Assembly (NCBI GenBank): GCA_037127315.1
Contig: JBBBDQ010001611.1
Location: 186,001-250,000, forward strand
Direction of reading: 5' to 3'
DNA from: Ascarosepion bandense
Taxonomy: Eukaryota > Mollusca > Cephalopoda > Sepiida > Sepiidae
DNA length: 64,000 bases
Position 1 is the stretch's first letter. Each line of letters begins with the position of its first letter. Made by a program: the position numbers and the translations under genes. Positions 33,490 through 47,060 of the stretch are shown piece by piece. The notes beneath the pieces are model-generated. The model was not told the origin of the DNA. It saw nothing but the letters and a program-made list of their open reading frames with translations, and searched no databases.

Positions 33490-34575
33490 CGCTAACAATC
33501 CTAGCGTTACAGAGCCAAAGTTTTCCTCAATCTGTGAGCTGTACTTTGCAAGACATTTTTTGTATATCTCTTAAGCTGGGGTTTCCAGGGATACATTCAA
33601 AATGTTTTTTGTTCCATTTTTTATCATTTCAAGTGAACCCACACTCACTGTTACGATAATTGTTTTCAATTTATACATTTTTCTCTTTCAATTTCCAGGT
33701 TTCTATAGATTTTTTTATATTACAATCCGCTCGACAATCCATGTCAATTAATAAGCAATATGTTTTTTGGGGTTTTTAAAAATAACATCCGGGCTATTTC
33801 ATTTCTGTAACCGGTGCTGGGTGATGTTTATACCAGTGTTTGTTTATATATTTCGATAGTGTTTGCACATTGTCCTATGTAAATATTATCTTACCCAATG
33901 GTGATGATTTTCACATTAAATTATGACAAGTACAGAACATCCTGAGATTAGATGGTCTACTGTTTCATGGTATTTATCACGGAACCTGCATTTTGAATCC
34001 ACATTATTATGTAAAATATTTGCCTAAATGTTCCTATTGAGAAGACTTTGGTCTTGCGCAGCAAGAATAAAGACTTCAAATTCAGATTTTAATCCAGATA
34101 CACGTAACCATCGATGGGTATTAACTTGATTAACATTGGGTTTTAGATATAAGTTCTGGATATTCGCCATGCTGAGGTTTCTCTTACCAGCGTTGTTTCA
34201 TAAGTTCAAGAGCTTTACCATTGGCTTTTTTTTTCATATTTTTGCTGCAATAATGTTCTTGGTTTCTGTTCAGATTTTTTTACAGAATCTACTAAATATA
34301 AATCTTCTTTCATCGTTTAAAGTCCAGTTCAAAATGTTGAGGCTGTATTGGACCACATGGATAGCAAGGTTATTGATGTCCATAAATCTGTTTTGAGAAT
34401 TCAATTCAGTTTTTAATATCAGTCGTAGCCTATTACAGTTTGCAGTATACCTTCTACATCTTTGTCATTCTTAGCATTCAAACTAAATCATCTCTGTAGC
34501 GTCTTATACTTTCAGCCTTCAGTTCTATTGTCTGATATATTCTTTCCTTGGTTGATAGGATTGGTGATTCCGGAA
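33490..34575 (-). mobile_element. LINE-A (R2-like) C-terminal remnant
   Basis: Unit-2 counterpart of 3985-5290, with a further internal deletion removing the HHPKADVDR region (the sequence jumps near 34310). Inactive. Confidence 0.55.
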
Positions 34576-35749
34576 TTTATTGCATTTGCAAAATTACTGA
34601 TCATTTCGATGACTGACGAATCTGTTAAAGAGTTTCTTTCGCGTACATATATTAAAGTAACAACCGGAGAAATATCTGTTACGAATTTAAGCTAGATTTT
34701 CAGTTGATTGAAGGTAACACATCTTAAGTAGATACATCTACTCATTTTCAAAAAACAAAATTTAGTTTTGACTTTTAGAAATAAAAATGTTTCTTGAAAC
34801 TTTTGTTTTAGATTTTATTGAAAGGTAAATGATTCAGTTTTCTATTTCCAGTAAGCGAAATATTTTTGTGTATTTCACACAAAAATATTATTTAGTAGAA
34901 TCTAAAAGTTTTTTTCGTTTTTTGTTTTCAATTTTTCACCCATTTATGTGCGATCGGGCATTTGTAAACAAAACTCAATTCTGCGTTTTAAAACTTTCAA
35001 AAGTAGAATATAAATCTGTAACATAAACTTTAGAAAATTAGCAAATTTAATGTTGAATTAATCAGATTTACACAAGTATTACTTCTTTATAGCATAAAAT
35101 TGAGAATAGAACTATTCTTTATATACAGTGTTGTACATTCTGGCCATTACCTTGTATTTGACAGATTGATGACAGCTCGACAGCTGTGGAAAAGATAAGT
35201 GTATGGCGACTGGAAATTATGAAATTGTCAAAATTATTTCCCGTAAGAAAGCGTGAAACACATGACTTTTTCATGGACACACAGAAATTACCACTCGCAA
35301 AAAAAAACTTCAAATAATTAAAGTTATTGTAGAAATTCTATGGGTAGATGATTTGTGTTAAACTTTCCAATTTTTGATTAGTAAATATAGTCTTTAATTA
35401 ACAACGTAGCATCCCGATATCTAAAAGAATTTGAAATTATTTGAAAATATTTTTTGAAATTTTTTAAATTATTACAATTTCAAAAATTAAAACAGTTCTT
35501 TTAAAATTGAATTAACCGAATTTCTATATTTTTTTAGTCTATAATGTCTTTAATATATATTGTTTATTAAAGCAAAAAGAGGCTTAACTAATTAAATAAT
35601 GTCACAGATTTATTGCATTTTTTAGCAAATGGGTGAGCAAAATGGTGGGTATGGTAATTGATTATTTACACTCTCCAACAAATTTTGCGTTCCACGAACA
35701 AAACCAATTTTGATTTTAAAATTTAATTTCGTAAAACCAGGAATGTGTT
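34576..35749. other. No gene; recurrent inter-element block
   Basis: Counterpart of 5291-6114 with the LINE-B site empty. Plus-strand frames at 34829-35026 and similar are not conserved between blocks. Confidence 0.45.
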
Positions 35750-36115
35750 TTTACAGAGGAGTGCTGGGAATATTATAGATATTCCTTTGTTTTATGAAAA
35801 TGAAAATGAAGACGATATTTATACTTAATATCAGTTAGAGATTAAATTTATATATGAGAAAGAAGGATCGAAAAAAATAGCGGTAAATTTATTGGAAAGA
35901 AATAGGAACAGAAAGAAACAGTATGAAACAATATTAACGAGATCGTGTAAATGAATGTCGGAACCAGGAGTTGGATAGATATTGAAAAGACAAAAGTTTT
36001 TAAGCGCTAAAAAAAGATAAGAATGTCGCGGAGAGCCATGATCGTTAATATCTTCAAGTACCACGGTCTGTACAAGGAGTCAAAGGTCAAGGTTTTGAAT
36101 CACCTGCATAATCGG
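35750..36115 (+). mobile_element. LINE-C (RTE-like) 3'-terminal fragment
   Basis: Counterpart of 6115-6500, upstream of gene copy 3. Confidence 0.55.
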
Positions 36116-36770
36116 GGAATAAAAAGATTTTGAATAACCTTTTTTGAGAAAGACAATCTAATAATGAATAGTTATGAATTTGGCAACGAATATCAATCAA
36201 AATCTGGTGAGAAATGAAAAGTTAATATGAAAATCTGCCAAACAGCAAAAAATGTAAGCAGGTTTCGTTGAAATATCGAATAAGTTAAAAGATATTTGAC
36301 TTTTTGTTAGTCTTTCAATAATTAAATCTGCAAAATAACTAAATCAAATATTTCATCATGATATTTTGACAAGTCTAAACGAGAAGACATTTTCGATTCT
36401 TCTCACCTCAGGATCAAATATATAATTCTATTTGGAATTTTCAAAACAACAACTCTTTACTGTGCTTTCGTAAAATCCAATTCATCAAAGTTTAATGACG
36501 TATTAACATAGAGCCAAATTAAAAAACATCAGATTTAAAAATAAAGACGAAATACTTAAAAGTCCTTTGGTAAAATAGATCTTAATGAATGACAAAGGCT
36601 GGTGGCTAGTCAATATTTAAGCAGAAATAAATAAATTGGCACGAATAAATCATTAACGATTTATTTAAAATATGAAATGAAATAAAACATACTTTTGTCA
36701 TAAATAAGTAAAGATTAAACCCCTTCTTAACATTCCAAAGACAATACTTTCTTGAAAAGTGCTAATCCTT
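36116..36770. other. Upstream flank of peptide gene copy 3, no gene
   Basis: Collinear with 6501-7140. Nothing coding. Confidence 0.4.
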
Positions 36771-36817
36771 TCATAAGACAACAAAGGGAATTAAATTAAG
36801 TCACGTAGATATTCTGC

Positions 36818-36825
36818 TATAAAAA
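36818..36825 (+). promoter_or_regulatory. TATA box of peptide gene copy 3
   Basis: TATAAAAA, 31 bases upstream of the initiator-like TCACTTT, in the conserved promoter block. Confidence 0.65.
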
Positions 36826-36848
36826 TCGGGCTCTCTCACATCTAAGTC

Positions 36849-36913
36849 ACTTTCTTTGACAACGTTCAACTGTTGAATCGTCAATTTGTGTTCCCACAAC
36901 ACAGCACCACAAA
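36849..36913 (+). other. Non-coding first exon of peptide gene copy 3
   Basis: Identical in layout to copy 2, ending CACCACAAA before GTAAGT. The following intron is 760 bases. Start inferred. Confidence 0.55.
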
Positions 36914-37073
36914 GTAAGTCAATACAATTATTATTATCGCTATTTCTTTACATTTACATTTGTGAACATTTTTATATTCAGAGAGTTTTGCTAAAATAGG
37001 AATCTGAATTTCGTGAAGGCTTATTTTTTCCGATGTCTTACCAATTACACTTTAAGTCAAATCAATGAATATC

Positions 37074-37145
37074 ATGTGTGTGTGTTTGTGTTTCTGTTTA
37101 TTTGTGTATGTGTGTGTGTGAGTGTGTGTATGTGTGTGTGTGTGC
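37074..37145 (+). repeat. GT microsatellite in intron 1, gene copy 3
   Basis: Interrupted GT run next to the SINE. Confidence 0.8.
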
Positions 37146-37171
37146 ATCCTATATTTAATGTTAACTTTCCA

Positions 37172-37395
37172 CAGATTCCATATATATGGAGAAATATGTC
37201 ATTCTTGGACTGCAATGGAAAAATCCTTGATTGGTAGCTACGGATGTGACAGGCTTCATCGTCTCATTTCGGTCAATATGTCTTAAGATATTTGTGCGTA
37301 AATGAATGACACTAACCTGATAAGAAACTGAACTCCGCTCTGCTTTCCCACGCTGAACCTTTATTGATTACATCAACTGCATGTCCAACATTACA
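37172..37395 (-). mobile_element. tRNA-derived SINE in intron 1, gene copy 3
   Basis: Same antisense SINE as in copy 1, with small internal deletions near 37265 and 37440. A-box region about 37369-37390, B-box region about 37322-37340. Confidence 0.6.
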
Positions 37396-37679
37396 GCAGA
37401 TGATAATCGATGACATATATAGAGATATTTACCTGATATGTAAGACAATTTACATTTTTGACGTTAGCAGGTGATAACAGATTATAAATAAAATCAATAA
37501 TGCTTTTAATTTAATATTCGCCCTAAAAATTACTAAATGATAATGAAAAATATTAATTATTACCTATAAAGAAATTCAAGATAAGTACCTTAACTATTGC
37601 GAATGAATGAGGGCCTGCGAAACTTTTTATACCATTATTATATATTATTAATTATTTTGAATATTTTTTACAGATCATC

Positions 37680-38105
37680 ATGTCTGGAAAACTCATCTTT
37701 CTTTTGGCTCTCTGCGTCTTCACTGCCTTCGCAGGTACGAATAATTAATATATTTTAAGTCGTGCATATATATTTTACATGTTTTATAGTATCTTCTTTA
37801 AATGTTTTTAACTGAACTGTAACTGCTTTGCTCAAAATGTTTTTTCAGAAATTCTGAGTGATATGTATAATATATATTGCAAATGTGAAAACAAATTTAT
37901 TAAATAATCACATTATATTCTACAATGAAAAAATATTTTTTAACTAAAACTATTATATTATTAATAATGTTTTTGTTTCTTTTCAGTAAGCAACGTCATC
38001 GCAGAGGAACAGCAAGAAGCTTCTGGTGAAGATGTTCAAGTAACTGAGGAGACAGCCACAGAAGCTGCCGCCGATGCCGATGCTGAAGGCAGCAATGAGT
38101 CATAG
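37680..38105 (+). CDS. Secreted acidic peptide, copy 3 (a-type), exons 37680-37734 and 37987-38105
   Basis: Same two coding exons (55 and 119 bases) with a 252-base phase-1 intron between GCAG/GTACG and TTTTCAG. The predicted 57-residue product is identical to copy 4 although the surrounding DNA groups it with copy 1. Its only other coding difference from copy 4 is synonymous (GTA for GTG at Val37). The mature part has 12 acidic and no basic residues in this version, ending EGSNES. Identity across the a/b divide suggests purifying selection or gene conversion on the exons. Confidence 0.8.
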
Positions 38106-38166
38106 ACAATTGAAATACTGGACATGATTACTTTTCATTTTGTTATTGTAATATTTCAATGTGCAA

Positions 38167-38172
38167 AATAAA
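38167..38172 (+). terminator. Polyadenylation signal, gene copy 3
   Basis: AATAAA, 62 bases after the stop, in the conserved 3' region. Confidence 0.7.
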
Positions 38173-38649
38173 AGTAGATTATTAATTTGAATTTAACGTT
38201 TTGTCCTTATTTCTATCATTGATTTTTACAAATCAAATGATCTGTAAAACTTATTTCGACACCGGCAGTGAATTTAGAGAAATATTGTTTATGAAATATA
38301 CATTTCATTTGGACGGAAAAATGTGTGAGATTTTATTAGTGTTAATTCTCATTTCATTTTTTTTTTTGTTATTTTGGGCCTCTAATTTAGTGGTGTTACT
38401 AAAGCAACTGTGATTTGTGAAAAATTGTCAGTCATTTCTCAAATGGTCTATATTTCGTGGACTTAAACAAATATATTATTAACTGTGTGCCCACATTAAT
38501 CGCAATCAACGCATAAAAATCATTGATGATATATCTCTAAAGAAACATTATTCAAGAACATCAAAAATTACTCGATTGGAACTAAATAACTCTTTAACAT
38601 CGTTATTTCGTTGTAACAGTGTAAGTAATTCTATTAGCATACACGTTAA

Positions 38650-38900
38650 ACGGATGTAGACGGACACTGGATTTGAACACAGAGATAGGTATTTGTAATA
38701 TATCTATGCGTGCATATATGATTATTATCAAAAACCAACCTTTTCTTCTTTACTAAGAAAGGGCTGTGAGAGAGAGAGAGAGAGAGAGAGATAGAGAGAG
38801 AGAGAAAGAGAGAGAGAAAGAAAGAGAGAGAAAAAAGAAAGAGAAAGTGAGAGCAGGAGGGGAATAGACACCGGGGTGGCCGAGAGTAGAGAGTCCGAAC
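38650..38900 (-). repeat. GA-rich array with decayed B-box-like end
   Basis: GA runs at 38768-38850. The B-box-like part near 38665-38685 has mutated (GGATTTGAACAC on the plus strand). Counterpart of 21490-21780. Confidence 0.5.
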
Positions 38901-39159
38901 ACAGAGTGTTTCCGAGGAATCACAGTTATTATGAGATTTTTTTTTCTCATGTTGCCGAATGAAAGGCTTCACCCGATTCTCTGCTAATTTTGCTTTTCTC
39001 TCTTTGCACAATACTTTCAGTTCATTTGGAATCTATGTACTGATGAAGATAGCTAGTGACACGTGTTAACTGTGTGGAATTTAGTTTTCTCTCATATTAG
39101 TTGTCTTAAATGAAATATGAAAGTGGGACATTGATTCCCATTAGTTTCCATAAATTCTG

Positions 39160-39480
39160 CACCATGCCACACAAGCAGTTGAATCAAGTCCTGTTGAGTG
39201 AAAGACCAACAAATATCATTGTTACAACAAAGATGATCTGAAGGCAAGAATTATGGCAGCAATCACCAACTTAAAAAAGGCAACTGTTCAGAAAAGTTGT
39301 AGGAGATTCTGTAGTGGTCTGCAGGCCATGGTTCAAGCCAATGACGATAATTTTCTGTAAATTTACTTTTTAATATTTCAAGATTTTTTCTGTAATTTTG
39401 GCTATTGATATTTTTAAAATCAGATGTCACAGTTACTTTCGTTATTTAAACAATAAAGATATTTATTGAAACCTAATTAT
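39160..39480 (+). mobile_element. Mariner-like transposase C-terminal remnant
   Basis: Plus-strand frames read APCHTS, then DDLKARIMAAITNLKKATVQ, KSCRRFCSGLQAMVQANDD and a stop. This is the usual C-terminal pattern of mariner transposases (R.R.EA.V.A.G..F). The N-terminal two thirds are absent. AATAAA-like sequence follows near 39450. Confidence 0.55.
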
Positions 39481-39704
39481 GAATTTAAATGAATTATATG
39501 TTTTAAGATATTTGACTATATGGAAAAATGGTGAATTTCAGATTTTGAATTCAGAATAATTAGAGGGCCCGACAGATTGAAAGACTTTACTGAAGGCATT
39601 TCATATTATTGTCAGATTTGCTCAATATACAGTTGTGTGTATCGGACCCTGGTAACTTTCTTGGAATAAGAAAACAAAGACTACATTTCTTGTATATCAA
39701 ATCA
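39481..39704. other. No gene; spacer with element shared near 50825-50880
   Basis: The stretch around 39600-39650 (CATATTATTGTCAGATTTGC) recurs at 50827-50850. Its nature is unknown. Confidence 0.35.
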
Positions 39705-40035
39705 TCTAATATGTGTGATGAATATCTTGAACGTGTTTTTTCAGGGAATGAAAGATGCTACACCAAAATATGAAGGCGCATTGAAATCTCTAAATTTAAA
39801 TAACGTATAAATAATTGGCAAAATATCGTTAGAAACAAAGAAAAAATTTCTAGACTATTATGTAATATCGGTCACTATAAATGGCAGCGTACACATGAAT
39901 ATCTGATCACAGATGAAGTAGAAAATTCAGGAAAGAGAAATCTGGACCTACAGAAAATCACATCGTGTGAAAATAGAAGCAGCATCCAAAAAACCAATGT
40001 AGATTATCAATTTACATGGCCGTTCAGAGATGGTA
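39705..40035 (+). mobile_element. LINE-C (RTE-like) internal fragment
   Basis: Counterpart of 8925-9190, with frameshifts and stops. Confidence 0.5.
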
Positions 40036-40517
40036 TTTCTGGTACTAATAATATACACACTACATATATTGGCTTTACTACAACCCCGCTCTTCCGTAGA
40101 CTTGTTGTCTTCTTTGTGATCAAATTTAAATTAAACCACATTTCTAAAAAAACATAACAATGTAATTAATATTAGACAGATTTTAGCCGATAACACAATA
40201 ATTCTCACTCATACGCACAGTAAAATGTAACCTTCACATATTGGAGGCCATATACATTAAATCAAATTTACAAAATCACATTTCAATCTGGTCAGAACAC
40301 ATTACATTTCATTTAGACATATAGTTCTGTTGAATGTTTCTTTATGCTAACGACCCTGTAACATCTCTGAAGTTCGCTTACAACCAACATAATGAAATAA
40401 GTATTCAAATGGTGGACAACTTTTGTCTGTATTTTTACCTAAAGTTAAAGACAAATACTGTTTATGGAACGGCACATGATTTAACATAATAGACACTCAT
40501 TTTCTGTTATGTTTATT

Positions 40518-40520
<3 letters not shown>
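40036..40520. other. No gene; repeat-unit spacer
   Basis: Collinear with 9191-9685. Nothing recognised. Confidence 0.5.

Positions 40521-40576
<56 letters not shown>
40521..40576. repeat. AT dinucleotide microsatellite
   Basis: Pure AT run, counterpart of 9686-9742. Confidence 0.9.
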
Positions 40577-40577
<1 letters not shown>

Positions 40578-41104
40578 CGGGTGTGTGCGCACACAAATAC
40601 ATATACACACTTACTTTTATGTATAAGTTTTAATTTAAAGTGATAAATAAAATGGTTGTTTGTAAATTCCGAGTAACTTCCCTTGATTTTCTCAATCGGC
40701 ATGGAAATATTTATGTACTATATAATTGTCAATCAAAGACCAAAGGTTTCATAGTTGAAAATAGAGGGAGTCTTTTAGCAATTTGAAGTGCATGTTGACC
40801 AATGTATATGATTGTTTTTCTCATATTGGTTTATTAATTGTATTTCATGACTTTATTTTCATCATAATCTGAATTCATCTATGTCCCCACAACCTACCAA
40901 GTCTGCAGAAAGACATAAGTCAGTTAGTGCTGTGTTGCTATGGCGATATTTCATTTGTTTTTTTGTATCTCCCATATTATTCTTATTATGTCATTTTTCA
41001 TTATAATTCGATTTCTTCTATGGTTGCACTACCAACCAAGTCTGTAGGGAGATATTAAACAGGTCGTTTTATGCTGTTATAGCACCATTTCATATTTTTA
41101 TTAA
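40577..41104. other. No gene; spacer before LINE-A
   Basis: Collinear with 9743-10261. Nothing recognised. Confidence 0.45.
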
Positions 41105-43710
41105 CGCCCTAACGTCTCTAGCGTCACATAGACAAAGGTCTCCTTAGTTTTTTGGCTGTATTGAACAAGATAATTTTTGTAGATTTCTTCAGCTGGGGTT
41201 TCCCCGAATTCTTTCAATGTATTTTTTGTACCATTCTTTATCATTTCAAGTGCACCCACACTCACTGTTACGACACTTGTTTTCAATGTCTTCATTTTTC
41301 TCTATCAATTTCCAGGTTTCTATAATTTTTATATTACAATCCGCTCGACAATACATATCAGTTAACAAAAAGGATTTTTTTGCTGGTTTTTAAAAATAAC
41401 GTCCGGACTATTTCATTTCTGTAATCAGTGCAGGGTGATGTTTATACTAGTGTTTGTTTATATATTTCTATTGTGTTTGCACATTTTCCAGTGTAAATAC
41501 TATCCCATTCCATCGCGGTGGTTTTTCTATTAATTCAGGGCAAGTACAGAACATGCTGAGATTAGATGGTCTATTGTTTCTTAGTATTTATCACAGAACC
41601 TGCATTTTTTCATGTGTTCAAAAGCATTATGCTGTTTCCTCTGTTCAAAAGCTTTATTCTTTTTTTTTGTATTCATATTTTTGCTGCAATAAGGTATTTA
41701 ACACAGAACCTGCATTTTTTCATATTTTTGCTTCAATATGTTATCTATCACAGAACCTGCATTTTCAATCCACATTATTTTGAAAAATAAGGTATTATTA
41801 TTTAAATAAGGTATTTATTACAGAACCTGCATATTGATCCTAATTATTATATAAAATGTTTGCCTGAATGTTCGTAGTGAAAAGATTTTTGTCTTGCGCA
41901 GCAAGAATGAACACCTCAGATTCAGATTTTAACCCTGTTACACGTAACCATCGATAGGTATTAACTTTATAAACAGTGGGTTTTACATATAAGCTCTGGA
42001 TATTCGCCATGCAGAGGTTTCTCTTACCAGCGTTGTTTCATAAGGTCAAGATCTTTATCCTAGGCTTTTTTTTTCATAGTTTTGCGGCAATAATGTTCGT
42101 GGTTTCTGTTCAGATTTTCTGACAGAATCTACTATTTATAAATCTTCTTTGTATTTATTGCCTTCTTTCATCATTGAATATTTTTCTGTATGTTTTCATA
42201 TTTTTTAGCATTATCCAGTCCTTTGTTATTTCTAGTTATGTTAGTAAGCCAATAGTTTTTTATTTGTTTGAAAATTCTTGCTGAATAAGACCTTTTTCTC
42301 CTTCTTTACGGGAGAAAGAAGCTTGGATGGCAAGGTTATTGATGTCCATAAATCTGTTTTGAGAATTCAATTCAGTTGTTAATATCAGTAGTAGCCTTTT
42401 ATAGTACACTTTATGCAATATTTCTTACATTTTTTTTTTTTTTTGCGAATTTTTTTCACCTTCATTAAAATATGTAGCTATTAACTTCTTCTTGCTCTAA
42501 GACTTTTACTGTTACAGCATGGTCCAAGACAATTTACCAGGTTTGTTGTAGTGATCCCCGTAGAATTGTAGCTCTAGTACATTTATTCAAACTGAAATTT
42601 CTTTCAATATCTTCACTGATGTATTTTACAGTTTGCAGAAGTCCTTCTAGCTCATTGTCATTCTTACCATACAACTTAAATCACCTATGTAAAATGGCTT
42701 ATGTTCTTTTGGGCTATTTTATAACCACATTCTTTCTTGTTAAGTTGACTGGTTAATGCTATTACTGATAAGCAAAATAATAAGAGAGACAAACAGTCAG
42801 CTTGAAATATGCCGCTGTTGTTTAATTTACCAGATTTATTGGTTCCATTTATATGATTGAGGTAAAGGGTTGTGTTCGATGTCAACATACATTGTTTGAT
42901 GAAATTGGTGATGACTGGTGATACCTTGTACATATTTAAAATCTTTAAGTTCCAGTAATACACTTTTGAATGCCTAAGGATATTCTATCAAAGCAGTACA
43001 AAGATTTATCCTTGCATTAAAGCAGGTTTTCAAAATCATCATATTAATAAATAATTGGTGTTTACATCTGTAATAGCTCTGTTTCCTCTCTATTTGTTGA
43101 AGCTGTAGTATGTCATTTTTTTCCAATAATAAATGTATTTGTTTTGTTTAAACAGATTTTAATAGTTTGTATGTTGTTGGAAGGCATGTAACTGGCCTCT
43201 AGATTTTCGGATTATTTGTGTCACCAATCTTGGATTGAATAAAGGTAATTCCTTTGGTCATTCATGCAGGAAGTTTAGTGGAATTCTTAATCATTTCTTG
43301 AAGATTTTAGCTAGAGTTCTATATGCTGAATTTAAATAATATAGCCAAAACTTAGGAATTTTTTTTTTATTCCTGAACATGTTCAAATGTGTGGTTTTTC
43401 AGTTTACATTAAACATCCTCTATTCTAATTCCATCTCATGTCTCTTCTGATTTATTTTTCATTCGTTCAATCACTTGCGCAATCCAGTCTGCGTCTTTGT
43501 TATGTTTTTTAGGGCAAGCCCATATTGTTTTCCTAGAACTGTATAACATCTTCCATTTCTGTGGAGTGACGGTCATTTCAATTCTTGTCTTACCTCTTTC
43601 CCTGTAAAATTACTTAAATCGGTTTGAAAGATCTTTTTTTGTCTGTAGAGTCTGGATCTTTTCTCATAGACTTTAGTTCTATTTTCTGATTTATTTTTCC
43701 TTAGTTGATA
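41105..43710 (-). mobile_element. LINE-A (R2-like) remnant, uninterrupted
   Basis: The minus-strand frame 41101-41295 reads VVTVSVGALEMIKNGTKNTL, GETPAEEI and YVTLETLGR, the conserved C-terminus of the R2-like family. RT fragments lie at 42685-42963 (ILNMYKVSPVITNF, LSLLLFCLSVI). Frameshifts and stops throughout. It shows the empty sites for LINE-B1 (about 43050) and for the SINE-like insertion (about 41550). It contains the expanded AGAACCTGCAT array at 41590-41836. Confidence 0.6.
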
Positions 43711-44764
43711 GGATTAATGAATCCTGAATTTATTGTATTGCAAATATTACTGATCATTTCGATGACTGACGAATCTGTTAAAGAGTTTCTTTTGCGTAAA
43801 TATCTTAAAGCAACTACCGGAGAAATATCTGTTAGGAATTTACGCTAGATTTTTAGTTGATTGAAGTTAACACAACTTAAGAAGGTACATCTACTCATTT
43901 TCGAGAACCAACTTTTAATTTGAACAGTTCGAAAGAAAAAAGATTCTTGGAACTTTTGTTTTAGATTTTATTGAAAGGTAAATGATTCAATTTTCTATTT
44001 CCAGTAAGTGAAATATTTTTGTGTATGTCAAACAAATATATTATTGATTAGAATCTAAAAGCTTCAATCTTTCTCCCATTTATGTGAGATTGAAGCATTT
44101 GAAAAAAAAAATCACTTCTTGGTTTTAAAACTTTCAAAAGTAGAATATAAATCTGTAACATATAATTTTTAGAACATTAGCAAAATTAATGTTGAATTAA
44201 TTACTTGTTTATAGCATAAAATTGAGAATAAAATTATTTCTTATAGACAGTGTTGTACATTCTGGCCATTCCCTTGTATTTGATATATTGATGACAGCTT
44301 GACAGTTTTGGGGAAAGTTAAGTGTATGGTGACTGGAATTTATAAATTTTCAAAATTATTTCCGGGAAGAAACTTTTTCATGGACACACAGAAATTACCA
44401 CAAGCAAAAACAAAAACAAATCTTCAAACAATTAAACATTTAACAATTATTGTAAAAATGCGATGGCTCGAAGATTTGTATTAAAATTTCCAATTTTCCA
44501 TTAGTAAATATAGACTGTAATTTATAACGTAACAGCCCAACATCTAAATGTCTTTGAAATAATTTGAAAATATTTTTTGAATCTTTATAAATTATTACAA
44601 TTTCAAAAATTAAAACAGTTCTTTTACAATTGAATTAATAACCGGATTTCTATTTTTTAGTCTATAATGTCTTTAATATATATTGTTTATTAAAGCAAAA
44701 AGAGGCTTAACTTATTAAATAATGTCTCAGTTTTTTTTTGTTTTTTTTTTTTGTATGTTTAAAT
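43711..44764. other. No gene; recurrent inter-element block
   Basis: Counterpart of 15731-16740. It ends in T-rich sequence (44730-44755) that is the poly(A) tail of LINE-B3. Confidence 0.5.
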
Positions 44765-46550
44765 CATGTCACCCCAAGCAAGGCATTCAACAGCCACTAT
44801 AGCGCAGGGGGTTACACAGGGCGATAGACGAGTTAGGATGTACATAGGTGGAGAGTTGGAGAGAATGGGAGGGTTAGTGTGTTAGGAGGTGTCTATTGAC
44901 CTTAAATTTAAATTCCTGCAGGTTATAGCCGTCGGCGAAGCAAGCATGCCGAAGGGAATTCCACAGGCGAGAAGTGCGAGTAAAGAAGCTGTTGGAGTAG
45001 AAATTGCGGTTAAATTTCATCAGTTTCACTTTAAATGTGTGAGGCCTAGTTGCAAAGCTAGTATCTCGTGCAAACTCACACCTAGGTGGCACCAGTGATT
45101 TAAGTTCATCAGAGCAGAAGCCATGAAATTATTTACAGAAGAGGCACAGGGAAGCCACGTCACGCCGGTGAGAGAGTGACTGCAGGCGGTCAGCTAAGTC
45201 GGTATCAATCATATTACAGATTCTTCGCTGTATTTTGTCAAGAAGCCCGAGGAGAATAGCAGGGGCACACGACGAGATGTGGCAACAGTATTCAAAACAC
45301 GGGCGGATGGTAGATTTGTATAACTGCAGGATAGATTCAGGCGGAAAGAATTTCCGGGCCCTGCACAGAGAGCCGACTTTCATAGCAGCGGATTTAGCAA
45401 TGGATTCGACGTAGTCATTCTACTTGAGGTCCGCTGAGAGTGACAGGCCAAGCAGGCGTAGTGTTTTACTCTCTTGGAGGCATGCCTGTTCCAAGCTAAT
45501 GGGAGGGAGGTGCGGTAGTCTGTGGTGGTTAATTGACAGCAGCTTCGTTTTGGAAGGATTGCATTTTACGAACCATTTCCTACCCCAATCCACCAAGGAT
45601 TGGAGGTCCTTTTCAAGTTCAGCCGCGAGGTTCGCCTTGTCATCATCACCAGATTTTTGATCGAGGAGAGCGTATACTGTGGTACCATCGGCGAACATTC
45701 CTGCTTGTGATCTTATGTCATCGGGGAGAACATTGATGTAGATTAGAAAGAGCGTAGGACCTAGGATAGAGCCTTGGGGGACACCCGCGTTTGAAGGGTA
45801 GATTTGGGAGGCATGTCCGTTTAAAGCCATCTTCAGTGTGCGGTTGGAGAGGAATGGCTGGATTAAGTCCAACAAACGTCTAGTAATGCCGTAGCTTCGC
45901 AGTTTCCGTAGAAGGCCGGCATGCCATACTCTTTCGAATGCTTTAGCGATATCCAAGGCGACAGTTCGAGCTTCACCATTCTTGTCGAGAGCCTGGTATA
46001 TATACTCGGTGATGGTCGTTAGCATATCTGCAGTAGACCTGGTGAAGCGGAAGCCATACTCTTTGTCCGATATGAGCCCGTGGGCCGTGAGATGCTGAAC
46101 GACCTCGGCATTGATAATGGCTTTGAACACTTTGCCGAAGATCGGAAGAAGGCTGATAGTACGGTACTTTGCGGCGTACGAGGGTTCACCAGTGTTCTTG
46201 AATATTGGAACCAAAGGAGAAAACTTCCAACAGGCAGGAAAGCAGAAGGAAGATAGGCAGAGGTTGTAGAGCTTAGAAAGGACAGTGGAGAGTTCAGGGG
46301 CACATTTCTTCAAGACTATGATTGGGATTCCGTCCCCACCACTCGCTTTGTGAGGGTCGAGTTTTGATATTATGTTAGAAATCAGCGAGGGCGTGATGTG
46401 GACGTCATTCAAGTGGGCCTCACTTCTAGATGGGAAATCGGGTTCTGGACTCCAGACGAATCCAGACACGAATTGGTCGAGAATCTAGGGCAAAGCATTC
46501 AGCCTTGTCCGGTGAGGACCTCGAACACGTTGATTAGTGGGGGTATTGAG
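44765..46550 (-). mobile_element. LINE-B3 (Jockey/CR1-like) remnant
   Basis: The minus-strand frame 45420-46469 (349 codons) runs from the linker (LDPHKASGGDGIP) through RT motif A (ALDIAKAFERVWH) and PQGSIL to a mutated motif C, MFADGTTVY. The first catalytic Asp is kept and the second is Gly. It then stops after LRLLGLSLSADLK. The C-terminal frames 45129-45383 and 44874-45092 follow. It is inactive by both criteria. Same insertion site as LINE-B2. Confidence 0.8.
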
Positions 46551-46689
46551 GAATAGCATTTTTTATCAAATGGGTGAGCAAAATGGTGGGAAAGATAATT
46601 GATTATTTACACTTTCCAATAAATTTTGCGTTCAACTAATAAAACCAATTTTCACTATAAACTTTAATTTCCTAAAACCAGGAATGTGT

Positions 46690-47060
46690 CTTTACAGAGG
46701 AGTGCTGGGAATACTACAGTTATTCCTTTGTTTTTAGAAAAATGAAAATGAAACGATATTTATACTTAATATCAGTTAGAGATTAAATTTAGATATGAGA
46801 AAAAAGGATCGAAAAAATTGGGGGTAAATTTATTGAAAAGAAATAGGAACAAAAGAAACAGTTTGAAACAATATTAACGAGATCGTGTCAATAAATGACG
46901 GAACCAGGAGTTGGATAGATATTGAAAAGACAAAACTTTTAAGCGCTAAAAAAGATAAGAATGTCGCGGAGAGCCATGATCGTTGATATCTTCAAGAACC
47001 ACGGTATGTACAAGGAGTCAAAGCTCAAGATTTTGCATCATCTGCCGATGTTAGCATGAT
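46690..47060 (+). mobile_element. LINE-C (RTE-like) 3'-terminal fragment
   Basis: Counterpart of 18675-19110 but with the ordinary GCGGAGAGCC segment and no LINE-B insert. Confidence 0.55.
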